In this document: positions 9,355 through 17,483 of the stretch, one piece after another
Numbering within the stretch: the first letter of the stretch is position 1
How the letters are laid out: each line of letters opens with the position of its first letter
Assembly: GCF_021440515.1 (NCBI RefSeq)
Contig: NZ_JAKCMV010000061.1
Span: 1 to 64,000, forward strand
Source of the DNA: Enterobacter asburiae
Lineage (GTDB): Bacteria > Pseudomonadota > Gammaproteobacteria > Enterobacterales > Enterobacteriaceae
Direction of reading: 5' to 3'
Length of the DNA: 64,000 nt
The notes under the pieces: generated by a model
The model's input: the letters and a program-made list of their open reading frames with translations, nothing else
Database searches by the model: none
Told to the model about the DNA's origin: nothing
Made by a program: the position numbers and the translations under genes

Positions 9355-11139
9355 GTGAGAATCGCCACGATAACGAACTGGGCCTACGGTGCCACGGTCT
9401 GTCTGACCCTCGCGTCCGGGATTGTCATGCTGATGGCGTCTAACGCAGACAACGCCGAGCGTACCGCGGTGAAGCAGCGCCAGGTATTTGACCAGCTGAC
9501 GGAAGACGTTGAGACAGAGGCCTGGATGCTCTCCGATTTGGCGCGCCTGTTTGTGATCAAAAAAGAGCCAGGCATCCTCGAAGAGTACCGGCAAAAAGAG
9601 AGCGAGGTAAAAGGGACGGAGCAGCGAATTGAACGGCTCAAAGACATCGGCGCCTCCGGTGAAGAGCTGGTGCTGCTACAGGAAGGTTTGAACATCATTG
9701 ATGAGCTACAGGATGAGCAGCAGGCCGCCCTTGCTGCCATCACCCGGGGAGAAGACCAGCAGGCCGTAGCCCTGCTCTATGGCACAGCCTATGAACAAGA
9801 GCTTGAGCGCGCCCAAAGCCAGATCGACCATTTCAGGCAGATGATGGATAAGCGCATTATTGCCAACGTGCAGGCTGCGACCGAAAAATCAAAGACCCTG
9901 CGCACCGCTTCTGAAGTAATGGTGGGCCTGACGGCGCTGCTATTCCTGTTCGTCATGGGCTTTATTCTCAAGCGTCGCGTGCTCCATCCGGTTGTACGCC
10001 TGAGCGACGTGGTTCACCGCCTCGCCTCTCAGGATTACGCCGTTGAAACGCCCAATTTCAACCAGATCGACGAAATTGGCGACATGGCGCAGGCCATTCG
10101 TATCTTTCGTGAAAACGGCCTCGCGCGGCAGCGGCTGGAAAAGGAACGCGATGCCGACTGGGCGATCCGCGAGCTGCTGGCAAGAATGACGCAACGCTTG
10201 CAGGGCTGCGAGAACTTCGCCGACGTGATTAACGTGGCGGAGCTGTTCGCGCCCAACATCGCGCCGGGCGTGTCCGGGCGGCTGTACATTCTTGAGCGCG
10301 GCCGCTGGGAGATGCGATGCGCCGCCGAATGGCTCTCCCCGGAGGGCGAGAAAAAAGAGTTCCATCCGGACGCGTGCTGGGCCGTGCGGCGGGGCCAGAG
10401 CCATCCGCCGGTTAACGGCGAGCCGGATATCGCCTGTTATCACCTGCCAGACGCTCAGGCGCACCAGTCCCTGTGCGTCCCGCTTATTGCTCAGGGCGAG
10501 GCGATTGGTTTGCTCTCGTTCCAGAATATCACCCCCGAAACGGCCCCTTCCCGCGCCTATCTGGAGCTGATGGCCGAGGCGCTCGGCCTTGCCCTGGCGA
10601 ACCAGCGTCTGCGCGACGCCCTGCTGGAAAAAGCGCTGTTCGATCCGCTGACGGGGCTGCGTAATCGTCACCATCTGGAAGATACGATGCGCACGCAAAT
10701 CAGCCAGGCGGCGCGTAACGACGAGCCGATTAGCTGCCTGATGATCGACATCGACCACTTTAAGAGCATTAACGACCGCTTTGGCCACGAGGCGGGCGAT
10801 CAGGTGATAAAAAGCGTGGCGACGATTATTCAGCGCGCCGTGCATGACGACGGGCTGGCCTTCCGCTACGGCGGCGAGGAGTTTCTGGCGCTGCTGACCG
10901 GTGCCGATGAAACGGCGGCCCACGCCTGCGCTACCGCGATTTATAACGGCGTGCGCGCGCTGTCGCTGCGCTACGGGCTGTCTGAGATTGGCCCGGTGGA
11001 TGTCTCCATCGGCATCGCCAGCTATCCGCAGCACGCCCAGAGCGATAACCTGCTGCGGGCGGCGGATGTAGCGCTGTACCGGGCGAAGGAGCTTGGCCGT
11101 TCACGGATTGTGAGCTTCGGGATGCTGGAGGCGGGCTAG
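9355..11139 (+). CDS. Membrane-bound GAF-GGDEF diguanylate cyclase
   Basis: 594 residues from a GTG start preceded by AGAAGGA nine bases upstream; an in-frame ATG further back would overlap the previous gene. Order: membrane helix (about 8-27), periplasmic helical sensor region (about 30-185), second helix (188-206), HAMP (about 207-262), GAF-like domain (about 285-415) and GGDEF domain (about 425-590). The active-site motif GGEEF is at 506-510 and the metal-binding DIDHFKSIND segment is intact, so it should make cyclic di-GMP. The product-inhibition RxxD site expected five residues before GGEEF reads HDDG, so feedback inhibition may be absent. The ligand is unknown. Confidence 0.9.
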   Translation: MRIATITNWAYGATVCLTLASGIVMLMASNADNAERTAVKQRQVFDQLTEDVETEAWMLSDLARLFVIKKEPGILEEYRQKESEVKGTEQRIERLKDIGASGEELVLLQEGLNIIDELQDEQQAALAAITRGEDQQAVALLYGTAYEQELERAQSQIDHFRQMMDKRIIANVQAATEKSKTLRTASEVMVGLTALLFLFVMGFILKRRVLHPVVRLSDVVHRLASQDYAVETPNFNQIDEIGDMAQAIRIFRENGLARQRLEKERDADWAIRELLARMTQRLQGCENFADVINVAELFAPNIAPGVSGRLYILERGRWEMRCAAEWLSPEGEKKEFHPDACWAVRRGQSHPPVNGEPDIACYHLPDAQAHQSLCVPLIAQGEAIGLLSFQNITPETAPSRAYLELMAEALGLALANQRLRDALLEKALFDPLTGLRNRHHLEDTMRTQISQAARNDEPISCLMIDIDHFKSINDRFGHEAGDQVIKSVATIIQRAVHDDGLAFRYGGEEFLALLTGADETAAHACATAIYNGVRALSLRYGLSEIGPVDVSIGIASYPQHAQSDNLLRAADVALYRAKELGRSRIVSFGMLEAG

Positions 11140-11255
11140 CCGTTGTTCTGCTCGCGCCACTGCTTCACCATCTCGTCCGTCACTTCATTTTTATAACAGA
11201 TGGGCGCATAGCCGCCCGTTTGACGCCATGCAGTCCAGGTTTGAAAACAAGCACG
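11136..11255 (-). pseudogene. Remnant of a truncated coding sequence
   Basis: A 39-codon open stretch on the minus strand ends in a stop overlapping the diguanylate cyclase stop tail-to-tail. It reads like real protein (CFQTWTAWRQTGGYAPICYK, then NEVTDEMVKQWREQNNG) but has no plausible start codon and is closed upstream by TAA. I do not recognise the family. It is most simply the 3' end of a decayed gene, though an unknown small protein with an unusual start is possible. Confidence 0.35.
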
Positions 11256-11498
11256 TTATGGAAGACAGTTCACATTTTCGCGGCTCGTCTATTCCCTCAC
11301 AAAAAACGCGGTGTATCATTCACAGCGTAAATACCTTTCAACTCTCACCGAGGCTTTGATGCTGGAGAATGTCACCATCAGATAATCAGTTTCCCGCCCT
11401 CTTCAGGACGGACTGGTTATCGCTGCGCTTAAACCTTACGCACGCACCTGCTGGTGTGGGCTCGTTTTTACGCATGATGATGAAACAGGTTTTCCAGT

Positions 11499-11756
11499 AT
11501 GAATTTATCCCGTCAGGAACAACGTACCTTACACGTTCTCGCCAAAGGTGGACGTATTGCGCACGTCCGCGACAGCTCAGGCCGCGTCACCGCCGTTGAG
11601 TGCTACACCCGCGAAGGGAGCATTCTCAGCGACTGTACGCTCGCCGTGTTTAAAAAACTCCGCACCAAGAAGCTGATCCGATCCGTCAACGGTCAGCCCT
11701 ATCGCATCAACACCACCGGGCTGAACAACGTTCGCGCCCAGCTGGATAATCGCTAA
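11499..11756 (+). CDS. yjhX: YjhX family protein (putative toxin)
   Basis: 85 residues, almost identical to E. coli YjhX ([20 protein letters not shown] at the start, [14 protein letters not shown] near the end). In E. coli, YjhX was reported as a toxin paired with the acetyltransferase YjhQ. Here yjhQ is absent and a methyltransferase gene follows nine bases later in the same direction. The N-terminal half looks like a winged-helix fold. The 240 bases before it hold only the gene remnant and no clear promoter. Confidence 0.88.
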   Translation: MNLSRQEQRTLHVLAKGGRIAHVRDSSGRVTAVECYTREGSILSDCTLAVFKKLRTKKLIRSVNGQPYRINTTGLNNVRAQLDNR

Positions 11757-11765
11757 GGAGCAGTG

Positions 11766-12473
11766 ATGAATACACCTTTTACAGACAGCTACGACTACGC
11801 ATTTTTACTCGACACCATGATGGGGCCTAACGCCATGCGGCTTACCGAGGAGCTGGTCAGCCAGCTTCCGATAAAGCCGGGGATGCGCATTCTGGATCTC
11901 GGCTGCGGGAAGGGGATCTCCTCGATTCTGCTCGCCGAAAAATATGACGCGACGGTGTTCGCTGCCGATCTGTGGATCGCCCCGACCGAGAACGCAGAGC
12001 GTTTCACCTCACTCGGGCTGGACGGGAAAATTTTCCCGCTGCGGGTGGATGCCACCAAAGAGATCCCCTTTGCGGATGATTACTTTGACCTGATCGTCAG
12101 CGTCGATGCGTATCAATATTTCGGCAGTAACGACAACATGCTTGCAACGCTGTTGCCGTATCTTAAACCGGGCGGCCACTTTGCCGTCGCCGTCCCGGGC
12201 TTTATCGGCGATTACAGCGAAGACAATTTACCCGAGGTGGTCAAACCGTTTTGGACACCCGAGTGGTATTTCTACCCGCTTCACTGGTGGAAAGCGCTGT
12301 GGGAAAAAGAGCCGGGTATTGCACTGACGTGCGTGCGGGAGATGGATACCTGCCAGCAGGCCTGGGATGAATTTATGGAATGCGAAATTGCGCAGGAGAT
12401 GATGGTCCCGATTATGGACGCCGGGGCTGGGGCGTATTTTAATATGATTCAGCTGGTTGGTCGGAAAACGTAG
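11766..12473 (+). CDS. Class I SAM-dependent methyltransferase
   Basis: 235 residues from the ATG at 11766, which follows AAGGAG by five bases; a GTG one codon earlier is also possible. Motif I is ILDLGCGKGISS, the ribose-binding acid follows in VFAADLW, and the later motif reads YLKPGGHFAVAVPG, a Rossmann-fold methyltransferase of the Methyltransf_11 type. A C-terminal section rich in Trp and Tyr (WTPEWYFYPLHWW) may bind the acceptor, which is unknown. It is co-directional with yjhX nine bases upstream and closed by a strong terminator, so the pair forms a small transcription unit. Confidence 0.82.
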   Translation: MNTPFTDSYDYAFLLDTMMGPNAMRLTEELVSQLPIKPGMRILDLGCGKGISSILLAEKYDATVFAADLWIAPTENAERFTSLGLDGKIFPLRVDATKEIPFADDYFDLIVSVDAYQYFGSNDNMLATLLPYLKPGGHFAVAVPGFIGDYSEDNLPEVVKPFWTPEWYFYPLHWWKALWEKEPGIALTCVREMDTCQQAWDEFMECEIAQEMMVPIMDAGAGAYFNMIQLVGRKT

Positions 12474-12483
12474 ATCCACGACG

Positions 12484-12511
12484 AGCGCCACCTTAAGGGT
12501 GGCGCTTTTTT
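12484..12511 (+). terminator. Rho-independent terminator of the yjhX-methyltransferase unit
   Basis: AGCGCCACC (12484-12492), loop TTAAG, GGTGGCGCT (12498-12506), then T residues. Confidence 0.93.
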
Positions 12512-13643
12512 GGATGAGCACCGTCAGCTTAACCTTGTCGAACAGCGAATTTTGACCGCATACTGGCAAACTTTGCAGGCTTGGACGTTCTGACGGCAGC
12601 GGCGTTTAAGATAGAAAATAACTGCTAATTGCTGGGAGCGAGTATTAACCTCGTGCAGGCGTAGGATATCGATGAAGGCCGGATAATCAAAAAGGCAGAT
12701 GATTTGAATTCATTTATGATGGCATAATTCCATTTTGATACAACATGCTAAATGGCTGTACACTTAGCGAACAGAAGCACTTCAAAACATCAAGTTATCT
12801 CCCTTGCGTCAGTCCAAAGCAGCATTGTGTAACTGCACTGCTTATTGCAAAGAGGCGTGTCGCTGAAGGCTTCACGTAGCGATATTTGGTAAAGAAAAGC
12901 GCTTTTCATCTAGGGCCTGGGCTGACGGTCTAACAGATCACCAACTGTTACGGGTACATTTTTGATAGGGGGATGTAAACTGAAGAACAGGACTCGACTA
13001 GACAGGTAAGTAAATTTATCCAATCAGCGATTTTGCGTACGGCATGCTTTCGATTGTCATTTTGTACGTTACAGTTGGCTTAATCTTCCAAGCGATCAAA
13101 AAACCCTTACTCGCATTAAGGATGGTCTTAATGATTGTGATCCCTTTGATTACAACTTGGAGCACTATTATTTTCGTGGATCGTCGCTTTAGTTCGATAG
13201 ACGGTGACAGGACTGCACAGACATAAGTTTCCATCATTATGGGGATACTGGTTTTTTTCTCAGCAGCCACATCATTAGCAAGCTACTAGGATTTAAAAAG
13301 GATTGATGCCGCTATAGGTCTTTACATGAGCATGGGCTGTAAAGGTCATTCTTAGTCACATCCTTTCGCACATATAGATTTTAACTATATGTTTTATCCA
13401 ACCGCCAAAACGACTAACGTAATCAGAAATTCTTATAGAGATTACACGACATCATGTTGCGCAATTCTGCCCTCCCGTTGAAGAAATCAGCACTCGATCA
13501 AATTTTGAATTTTTTTTCTTAATTATTGACATGTCTTCCAAGCCTTATGCTGTGTAGGGTTTTGCATTTTTACCCTTTCACAACCTCAATTTAACGTCAA
13601 AATCAACCCTTGTGCTGAAAAGTTTCGATACTAGAATACTCAC

Positions 13644-13678
13644 CATATAGGGGATAACTGATTCAAAACCCCTATATG
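13644..13678. repeat. Inverted repeat CATATAGGGG / CCCCTATATG
   Basis: A perfect 10-bp inverted repeat (13644-13653 and 13669-13678) with a 15-base spacer, about 190 bases before the orphan gene. It could be an operator or a recombination-site remnant. Confidence 0.5.
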
Positions 13679-13703
13679 TAGTGCCCATATGTAATACGTA
13701 GGC

Positions 13704-13736
13704 ATAAAAAAACCGGATTCAATTTATGAACCCGGT
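13704..13736 (-). terminator. Terminator-like hairpin facing left
   Basis: Read on the minus strand, GAACCCGGT (13728-13736) and ACCGGATTC (13712-13720) are arms of a stem with one G-U pair, followed by a run of U (13706-13712). No intact minus-strand gene lies to its right, so it is an orphan terminator. Confidence 0.6.
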
Positions 13737-13867
13737 CCTTGAAGCATGACCACCGTGAGTTTGCAGACTCATAACGATAGTTAGCCTCGCCATCATTTCT
13801 GACGGCTTGATTGTGCCAGGCTTGGTTGGTTGTGTAAACCATAAGTTTTTACGCAAAAGGAATTACC

Positions 13868-14782
13868 ATGCTTATTCAGAAGAAGCGAATTAGAAACATC
13901 AACAACTACATCACTGTTTTTGATGGCAGAGATGTATTTATCGCTCATGCACTGCCAAGCCAACAAAAGGGGCAATCAATTGGATTCACTGCTAACCAAT
14001 CTCTTGGAGAGGAAGTTCTTCCTCACATCGTTGGTGCAATAACTCGCTTCAACGCCAACGGGAAATCAGTGCCAGACAAAATGTTGCCTAAAGAAACAGC
14101 TTATCGGCAGGTATCATGGACCTGGAAAAAATGGGTTGGTAGAGGCGAGACTGAAGAGGTCACTGAGACTCGAGAAATGGAGTATCAACGTTACCAGAGG
14201 ATTTTCACTCCACCACCAAGTATCGAGTTGAAAATTGTTGAGAACTTGAATGGTCAAAAGCTATTGATTTCACCTAAGTTGACCTTGACAGAAGAATACA
14301 GAGACCTTGTAACACATTGCGTTAACTTATTTTTAGAGTTATTTGGTCTTTGCGAAGTTGTTGACGAAGATCTCAACACTATCGTTACTACTCAATCTAT
14401 AAAACTAAACTGGAGTCTCCTCCCTCAAGGACAATATCCTTGGACCACCATTGGTTCGCAAATTATGTCAGCTATCAAACCGAGAGGAAAAGGAAATGCT
14501 GCTGTTGTAGAGGGTAGACTTGAACTCATTAACAGTAAGCAACCTGATTTTGTCGCTGTCGGAAGAGCTGGCTTCCAGGGATATGTAATTTTTGGATTTC
14601 CCAATCACAATACCTACGTATTGGAAAGCTCGCAATGTAACAACGCAACCTATATTTTTAACAACGATTGGCAACAATTATCCCAGCTAACTAAAGCTGA
14701 GATATTAGATGGAAATTTGCACCGCGCCAGAGTAATTCATCGAAGAAACTGGGCTACTGAAATCCTTAGATACTTAGCTTAA
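13868..14782 (+). CDS. Hypothetical protein, orphan AT-rich island gene
   Basis: 304 residues from an ATG with AAAGGAA seven bases upstream; the next good terminator is just behind it. I do not recognise the family. No signal peptide, membrane helix or P-loop is visible. Notable stretches are WTWKKWVGRGETEEV (about 76-90), a proline-containing middle (IFTPPPSIELK) and a C-terminal part rich in aromatic and asparagine residues (FPNHNTYVLESSQCNNATYIF). Base composition is much more AT-rich than the core genes, and it stands alone with its own ribosome site and terminator, as acquired single-gene cargo often does. A soluble protein is expected; a defence role is only a guess from context. Confidence 0.7.
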   Translation: MLIQKKRIRNINNYITVFDGRDVFIAHALPSQQKGQSIGFTANQSLGEEVLPHIVGAITRFNANGKSVPDKMLPKETAYRQVSWTWKKWVGRGETEEVTETREMEYQRYQRIFTPPPSIELKIVENLNGQKLLISPKLTLTEEYRDLVTHCVNLFLELFGLCEVVDEDLNTIVTTQSIKLNWSLLPQGQYPWTTIGSQIMSAIKPRGKGNAAVVEGRLELINSKQPDFVAVGRAGFQGYVIFGFPNHNTYVLESSQCNNATYIFNNDWQQLSQLTKAEILDGNLHRARVIHRRNWATEILRYLA

Positions 14783-14791
14783 CAGCCATGA

Positions 14792-14819
14792 GTGCGGGAG
14801 CTATGTCTCCCGCACTTTT
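14792..14819 (+). terminator. Rho-independent terminator after the orphan gene
   Basis: GTGCGGGAG (14792-14800), loop CTATGT, CTCCCGCAC (14807-14815), then TTTT. Confidence 0.9.
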
Positions 14820-15365
14820 CCTAATGATATACATTTAACTTCAGACAATAGAAGCCATAAAGCCCAGTTAGTGGTACAAGCAACAAGCGGAGCGTAGCGA
14901 CTTCATCAAGCCAACCTAGTTGGTTTCGCTTTGCGAAAGTCACCATTGACCAAATCAGATTGTCAGAGGGATCACACCTTATCAGGGTGCTCGTGTACTT
15001 TTCGGAGTGTGAGCGAAGCGCTGGCAGAGCCGGATCTGTAGCTACCGGGGCATTACCTCTATTCACCTGTTTACGCAGCCACAAGGCCACACATCGGGCT
15101 TAAATGCGTGTGATCAATCTGTTTCGGGAGGATTTAGAAACGTTGGCAGCGTCATCAGCTTCGAGTTGATAGCGGTTCGTGTGGACTGTTCACGCTTTGT
15201 ACCTGTTCGAGTTTTACAACTACAGGCCGCTACGTGCTAACATCCCTTAATAGCCACTGTTAACCATAGCGGCAACTATTGGTCATAGAATCCCTTAAAA
15301 AAAGATTGTACCTTGAGAAAGGAAATCGTCTTAACTTATTGCTTTTAAAGGATTTTGTTATGTGA
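14820..15365. other. Intergenic zone left of the integrated element
   Basis: About 550 bases between the orphan gene's terminator and the left attachment repeat. No reading frame looks like a gene; a 89-codon minus-strand frame (14821-15090) has no ribosome site and no protein-like composition. It contains short hairpins such as TTTCGCTTTGCGAAA. It is the DNA next to thrW before the present element inserted. Confidence 0.5.
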
Positions 15366-15380
15366 GTGCCGATAATAGGA
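15366..15380. repeat. Left attachment site (att direct repeat)
   Basis: GTGCCGATAATAGGA, identical to the 15 bases at 27616-27630 in the 3' part of thrW. It is the displaced copy of the tRNA end and marks the far end of the element. Confidence 0.9.
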
Positions 15381-15442
15381 ACAATACACATAGGCGATAA
15401 CCTTTGTTTTTGTTGTCTTTTTTATTGTTCATTTTTTATAGA

Positions 15443-15461
15443 TACCCCCAAAAGTACCCCC
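15443..15461. promoter_or_regulatory. Candidate integrase arm-type sites, left end
   Basis: TACCCCC occurs at 15443-15449 and 15455-15461, a 12-base period. The same pair with the same spacing is found beside the integrase gene at the other end. Confidence 0.55.
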
Positions 15462-15581
15462 ATATCTTTTTCCGCCCCTGAAATTTGGTTGTTATTCATA
15501 CAGCATATCAGGCGGTAACGCTCTCCCTTCAACCCGCTTATTGTATGATAGTGCTATCCCACAATAAGGAACCTGCCAGCC

Positions 15582-15941
15582 ATGAGAATGACCAACCGCA
15601 AAAAAGAGATACTCAGCTACTTTGAACCTGATAGCCTCGATTGGGTTACTGGTGAGATTGGTGCGCCGCCGTTCGATGTGTCGGGCGTGGCCTACCTTCT
15701 TCATGGCATGGCGTCGTTCGATAAGCGCCACCAGCTCGAATCAACCCGGCGAACTCTTGAAAGTATGGTTGCTGGTGGGTTGCTTGAGCGTGTGACGGTG
15801 TATGAGTCTCGTCAGGTACGGCGCGGCGGTGAGACTAACGCAACGGTCGTGCGTTACGGTTTACCCGGTCATTGTGCTGTTATGCGCGATACTGGCGGCG
15901 CTGATAACGCAATATCAGGTGAATACATGCGGGTCAATTAA
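15582..15941 (+). CDS. Hypothetical protein, probable winged-helix, element end gene
   Basis: 119 residues, ATG preceded by AAGGAA. The pattern of helices followed by an ESTRRTLESMVAGGLLERV segment resembles a winged-helix fold, so DNA binding is possible, but I do not recognise a named family. It is the only gene of the element read rightward and sits between the left attachment site and a convergent gene, whose end it overlaps by eight bases. This is where satellites and islands often carry accessory cargo. Confidence 0.7.
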   Translation: MRMTNRKKEILSYFEPDSLDWVTGEIGAPPFDVSGVAYLLHGMASFDKRHQLESTRRTLESMVAGGLLERVTVYESRQVRRGGETNATVVRYGLPGHCAVMRDTGGADNAISGEYMRVN

Positions 15942-16476
15942 TAGCCTGCAATCTGTCGTTGATGCGGCTCAGGTCGTAAACCCGGCGTTCAATATCCAGC
16001 ATCAGGAAATTGTGGATCTCGGCCTGCTCAGGATTATCAGACTCTCTGGCCTGTAATAGCAATTCATTGTAACCATGCAAGCCGCCTGAGTTTTCCGCCG
16101 GGGTGGTGCCTTTCCCACGCAGGCAGCTAATGGGCTGATTACTCGTATCGTGTGTTTGCTTCTCCAGCACAATGACGCAATCCCACCAGTCGCCAAAGTC
16201 ATACGTGTAAACCAGCTTGTCACCATCATTCTGGAGCGCTGCCCATAGTGGCGTGATTGCCGCATTACCCATGCTTTCATCCTCACCCCATACGCGATAC
16301 TCGCTACCGGGATCACCTTTACGCCCTTTCTCGAACATATACAGGTGTTCGTCATTCCAGCCAAAAGCCAACTGGATCACCGTGTGAAGTTCACTAAAGG
16401 GGATTTGCTCTGGAACCAGCACACGCCGCCATATAGGTGGTTTGCTGTCTCGGATGGTTATCTTTAGCTGGTACAT
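15934..16476 (-). CDS. Plasmid pRiA4b ORF-3 family protein
   Basis: 180 residues from MYQLKITIRD. Conserved family features are visible: IRDSKPPIWRRVLVP, the FSELHTVIQLAFGW segment, LVYTYDFGDWWDCVIVLE, and the CLRGKGTTPAENSGG segment (Pfam PF07929). These proteins are widespread on plasmids and islands and have no established biochemical role. An in-frame start 16 codons upstream is less likely because homology begins at MYQL. It ends convergently into the 119-aa gene. It has no membrane segment and is probably cytoplasmic cargo. Confidence 0.85.
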   Translation of the reverse strand: MYQLKITIRDSKPPIWRRVLVPEQIPFSELHTVIQLAFGWNDEHLYMFEKGRKGDPGSEYRVWGEDESMGNAAITPLWAALQNDGDKLVYTYDFGDWWDCVIVLEKQTHDTSNQPISCLRGKGTTPAENSGGLHGYNELLLQARESDNPEQAEIHNFLMLDIERRVYDLSRINDRLQAIN

Positions 16477-16596
16477 GCAAATCCTGAATAAATGCGAATT
16501 GGAAGGATAACGATACTGACGCACTCACAATTCTGTAAAGGTGAATAAAGGAAATTTGCTTAATACGCATAAGTTACATGCGGAATAATCCCGTAT

Positions 16597-16782
16597 CTAC
16601 CTGCGCGGCGCTGGCTTCCTCCACTGGTAGGCGGGTGATCGCATCATCTCCCCGAACCGTTTGCGCCGGGCTGTATCAGCTTCAATAATGCGCTCCATTT
16701 CCCGAACCTCTGCCGGGGTAAGCTGGCGGCCTTCATGCTCCAGTTTAGCGGCTGTCAGTGCTGCTATCTCCTGTGGTGTCAC
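16597..16782 (-). CDS. Small hypothetical protein
   Basis: 61 residues, helical and highly charged (TPAEVREMERIIEADTARRK) with a basic C-terminus ending KPAPRR. No family recognised. It lies in the leftward gene series between the zinc protein and the pRiA4b ORF-3-like gene. Low but real coding appearance. Confidence 0.5.
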   Translation of the reverse strand: MTPQEIAALTAAKLEHEGRQLTPAEVREMERIIEADTARRKRFGEMMRSPAYQWRKPAPRR

Positions 16783-16851
16783 TATGGCAGCTCCTGCTAT
16801 GGTGGGTAACTGGCTGATTTTAGCTAATTCTGTCAGAAAACCAGAATATCG

Positions 16852-17463
16852 CTACAACTCCAGCCCTATAGCTCGCGCCGCTTTCCCCGCCTTACGCTCA
16901 ATCACGCCCGTGATTCTATCTACTACAGGACTGAATGCCTGCCAGTAAGCCACCTCCATTGCTGACAACTCTGCCCGCTTCCTGTCAAACGTAGCCCAGC
17001 GCATCCCCTTTGGCTTCGGGAACATGAGAATGTCATTAAACAGGTTATTTGTAAGGTCATTGTTTCCCCATATCGCGTATCGCTGCTGGCGTATCTTCAT
17101 ACGCATTCTGTCCAGTCTGTCGGCGCTCTGGCTTTTATAGTGAAGTTTCCAGCACGCCCGGCAACCAATATCTTTTTTACCGATATACAGCTTTGCAGCC
17201 CGTTTCATACAGTGGGGACAAACGTACCATTCCCGCACGCCATACCCGGCTTGTGTGGTCGTGGTTCTGATTGCCCGTGTAACGCCGTTGATTGTCATGG
17301 CGTAGCTGTCGGCTTGCCGGAAGGTATACAGCGTTCCGCTTTCGGTCTGGGTATAAAGCTGCGTACCCGGTTCGGCGTCCGTCAGCCTGCTACGCATGTG
17401 CGCAAGGAATGGCAACCCTATACGGGGCAGGTCGGTGGTATAGCTGCGCGTTCTGTCTCTCAC
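16852..17463 (-). CDS. Zinc-ribbon hypothetical protein
   Basis: 203 residues with a four-cysteine zinc-binding pattern, CPHC at 82-85 and CRAC at 101-104, followed by a basic helical region (KSQSADRLDRMRMKIRQQR). Nucleic-acid binding is plausible. I recognise it only as a type of protein found in enterobacterial P4-like elements and cannot name a function. It follows the ACTGCG repeat region, from which its transcript probably starts. Confidence 0.72.
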   Translation of the reverse strand: MRDRTRSYTTDLPRIGLPFLAHMRSRLTDAEPGTQLYTQTESGTLYTFRQADSYAMTINGVTRAIRTTTTQAGYGVREWYVCPHCMKRAAKLYIGKKDIGCRACWKLHYKSQSADRLDRMRMKIRQQRYAIWGNNDLTNNLFNDILMFPKPKGMRWATFDRKRAELSAMEVAYWQAFSPVVDRITGVIERKAGKAARAIGLEL

Positions 17464-17483
17464 TGGCTGGCCTCCTGCGAATT

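Larger units (their letters stand above)
12512..13867. other. Long AT-rich intergenic zone without a supportable gene
   Basis: About 1.35 kb in which every frame is frequently interrupted. A 60-codon hydrophobic stretch (13044-13226, plus strand) and its antisense counterpart lack a ribosome-binding site and known relatives. The zone ends with an inverted repeat and a leftward-facing terminator-like hairpin. It reads as decayed mobile DNA. Confidence 0.6.

Noticed and set aside
11369..11599. 76-codon frame overlapping yjhX
   Set aside because: Overlaps the conserved yjhX frame in another phase and does not resemble a protein.
13044..13226. 60-codon hydrophobic reading frame
   Set aside because: Membrane-like composition but no ribosome-binding site, no known family and surrounding DNA is decayed; the antisense frame is equally open.
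14821..15090. 89-codon minus-strand frame left of the attachment site
   Set aside because: No ribosome site and composition not protein-like; lies over the orphan gene's terminator.
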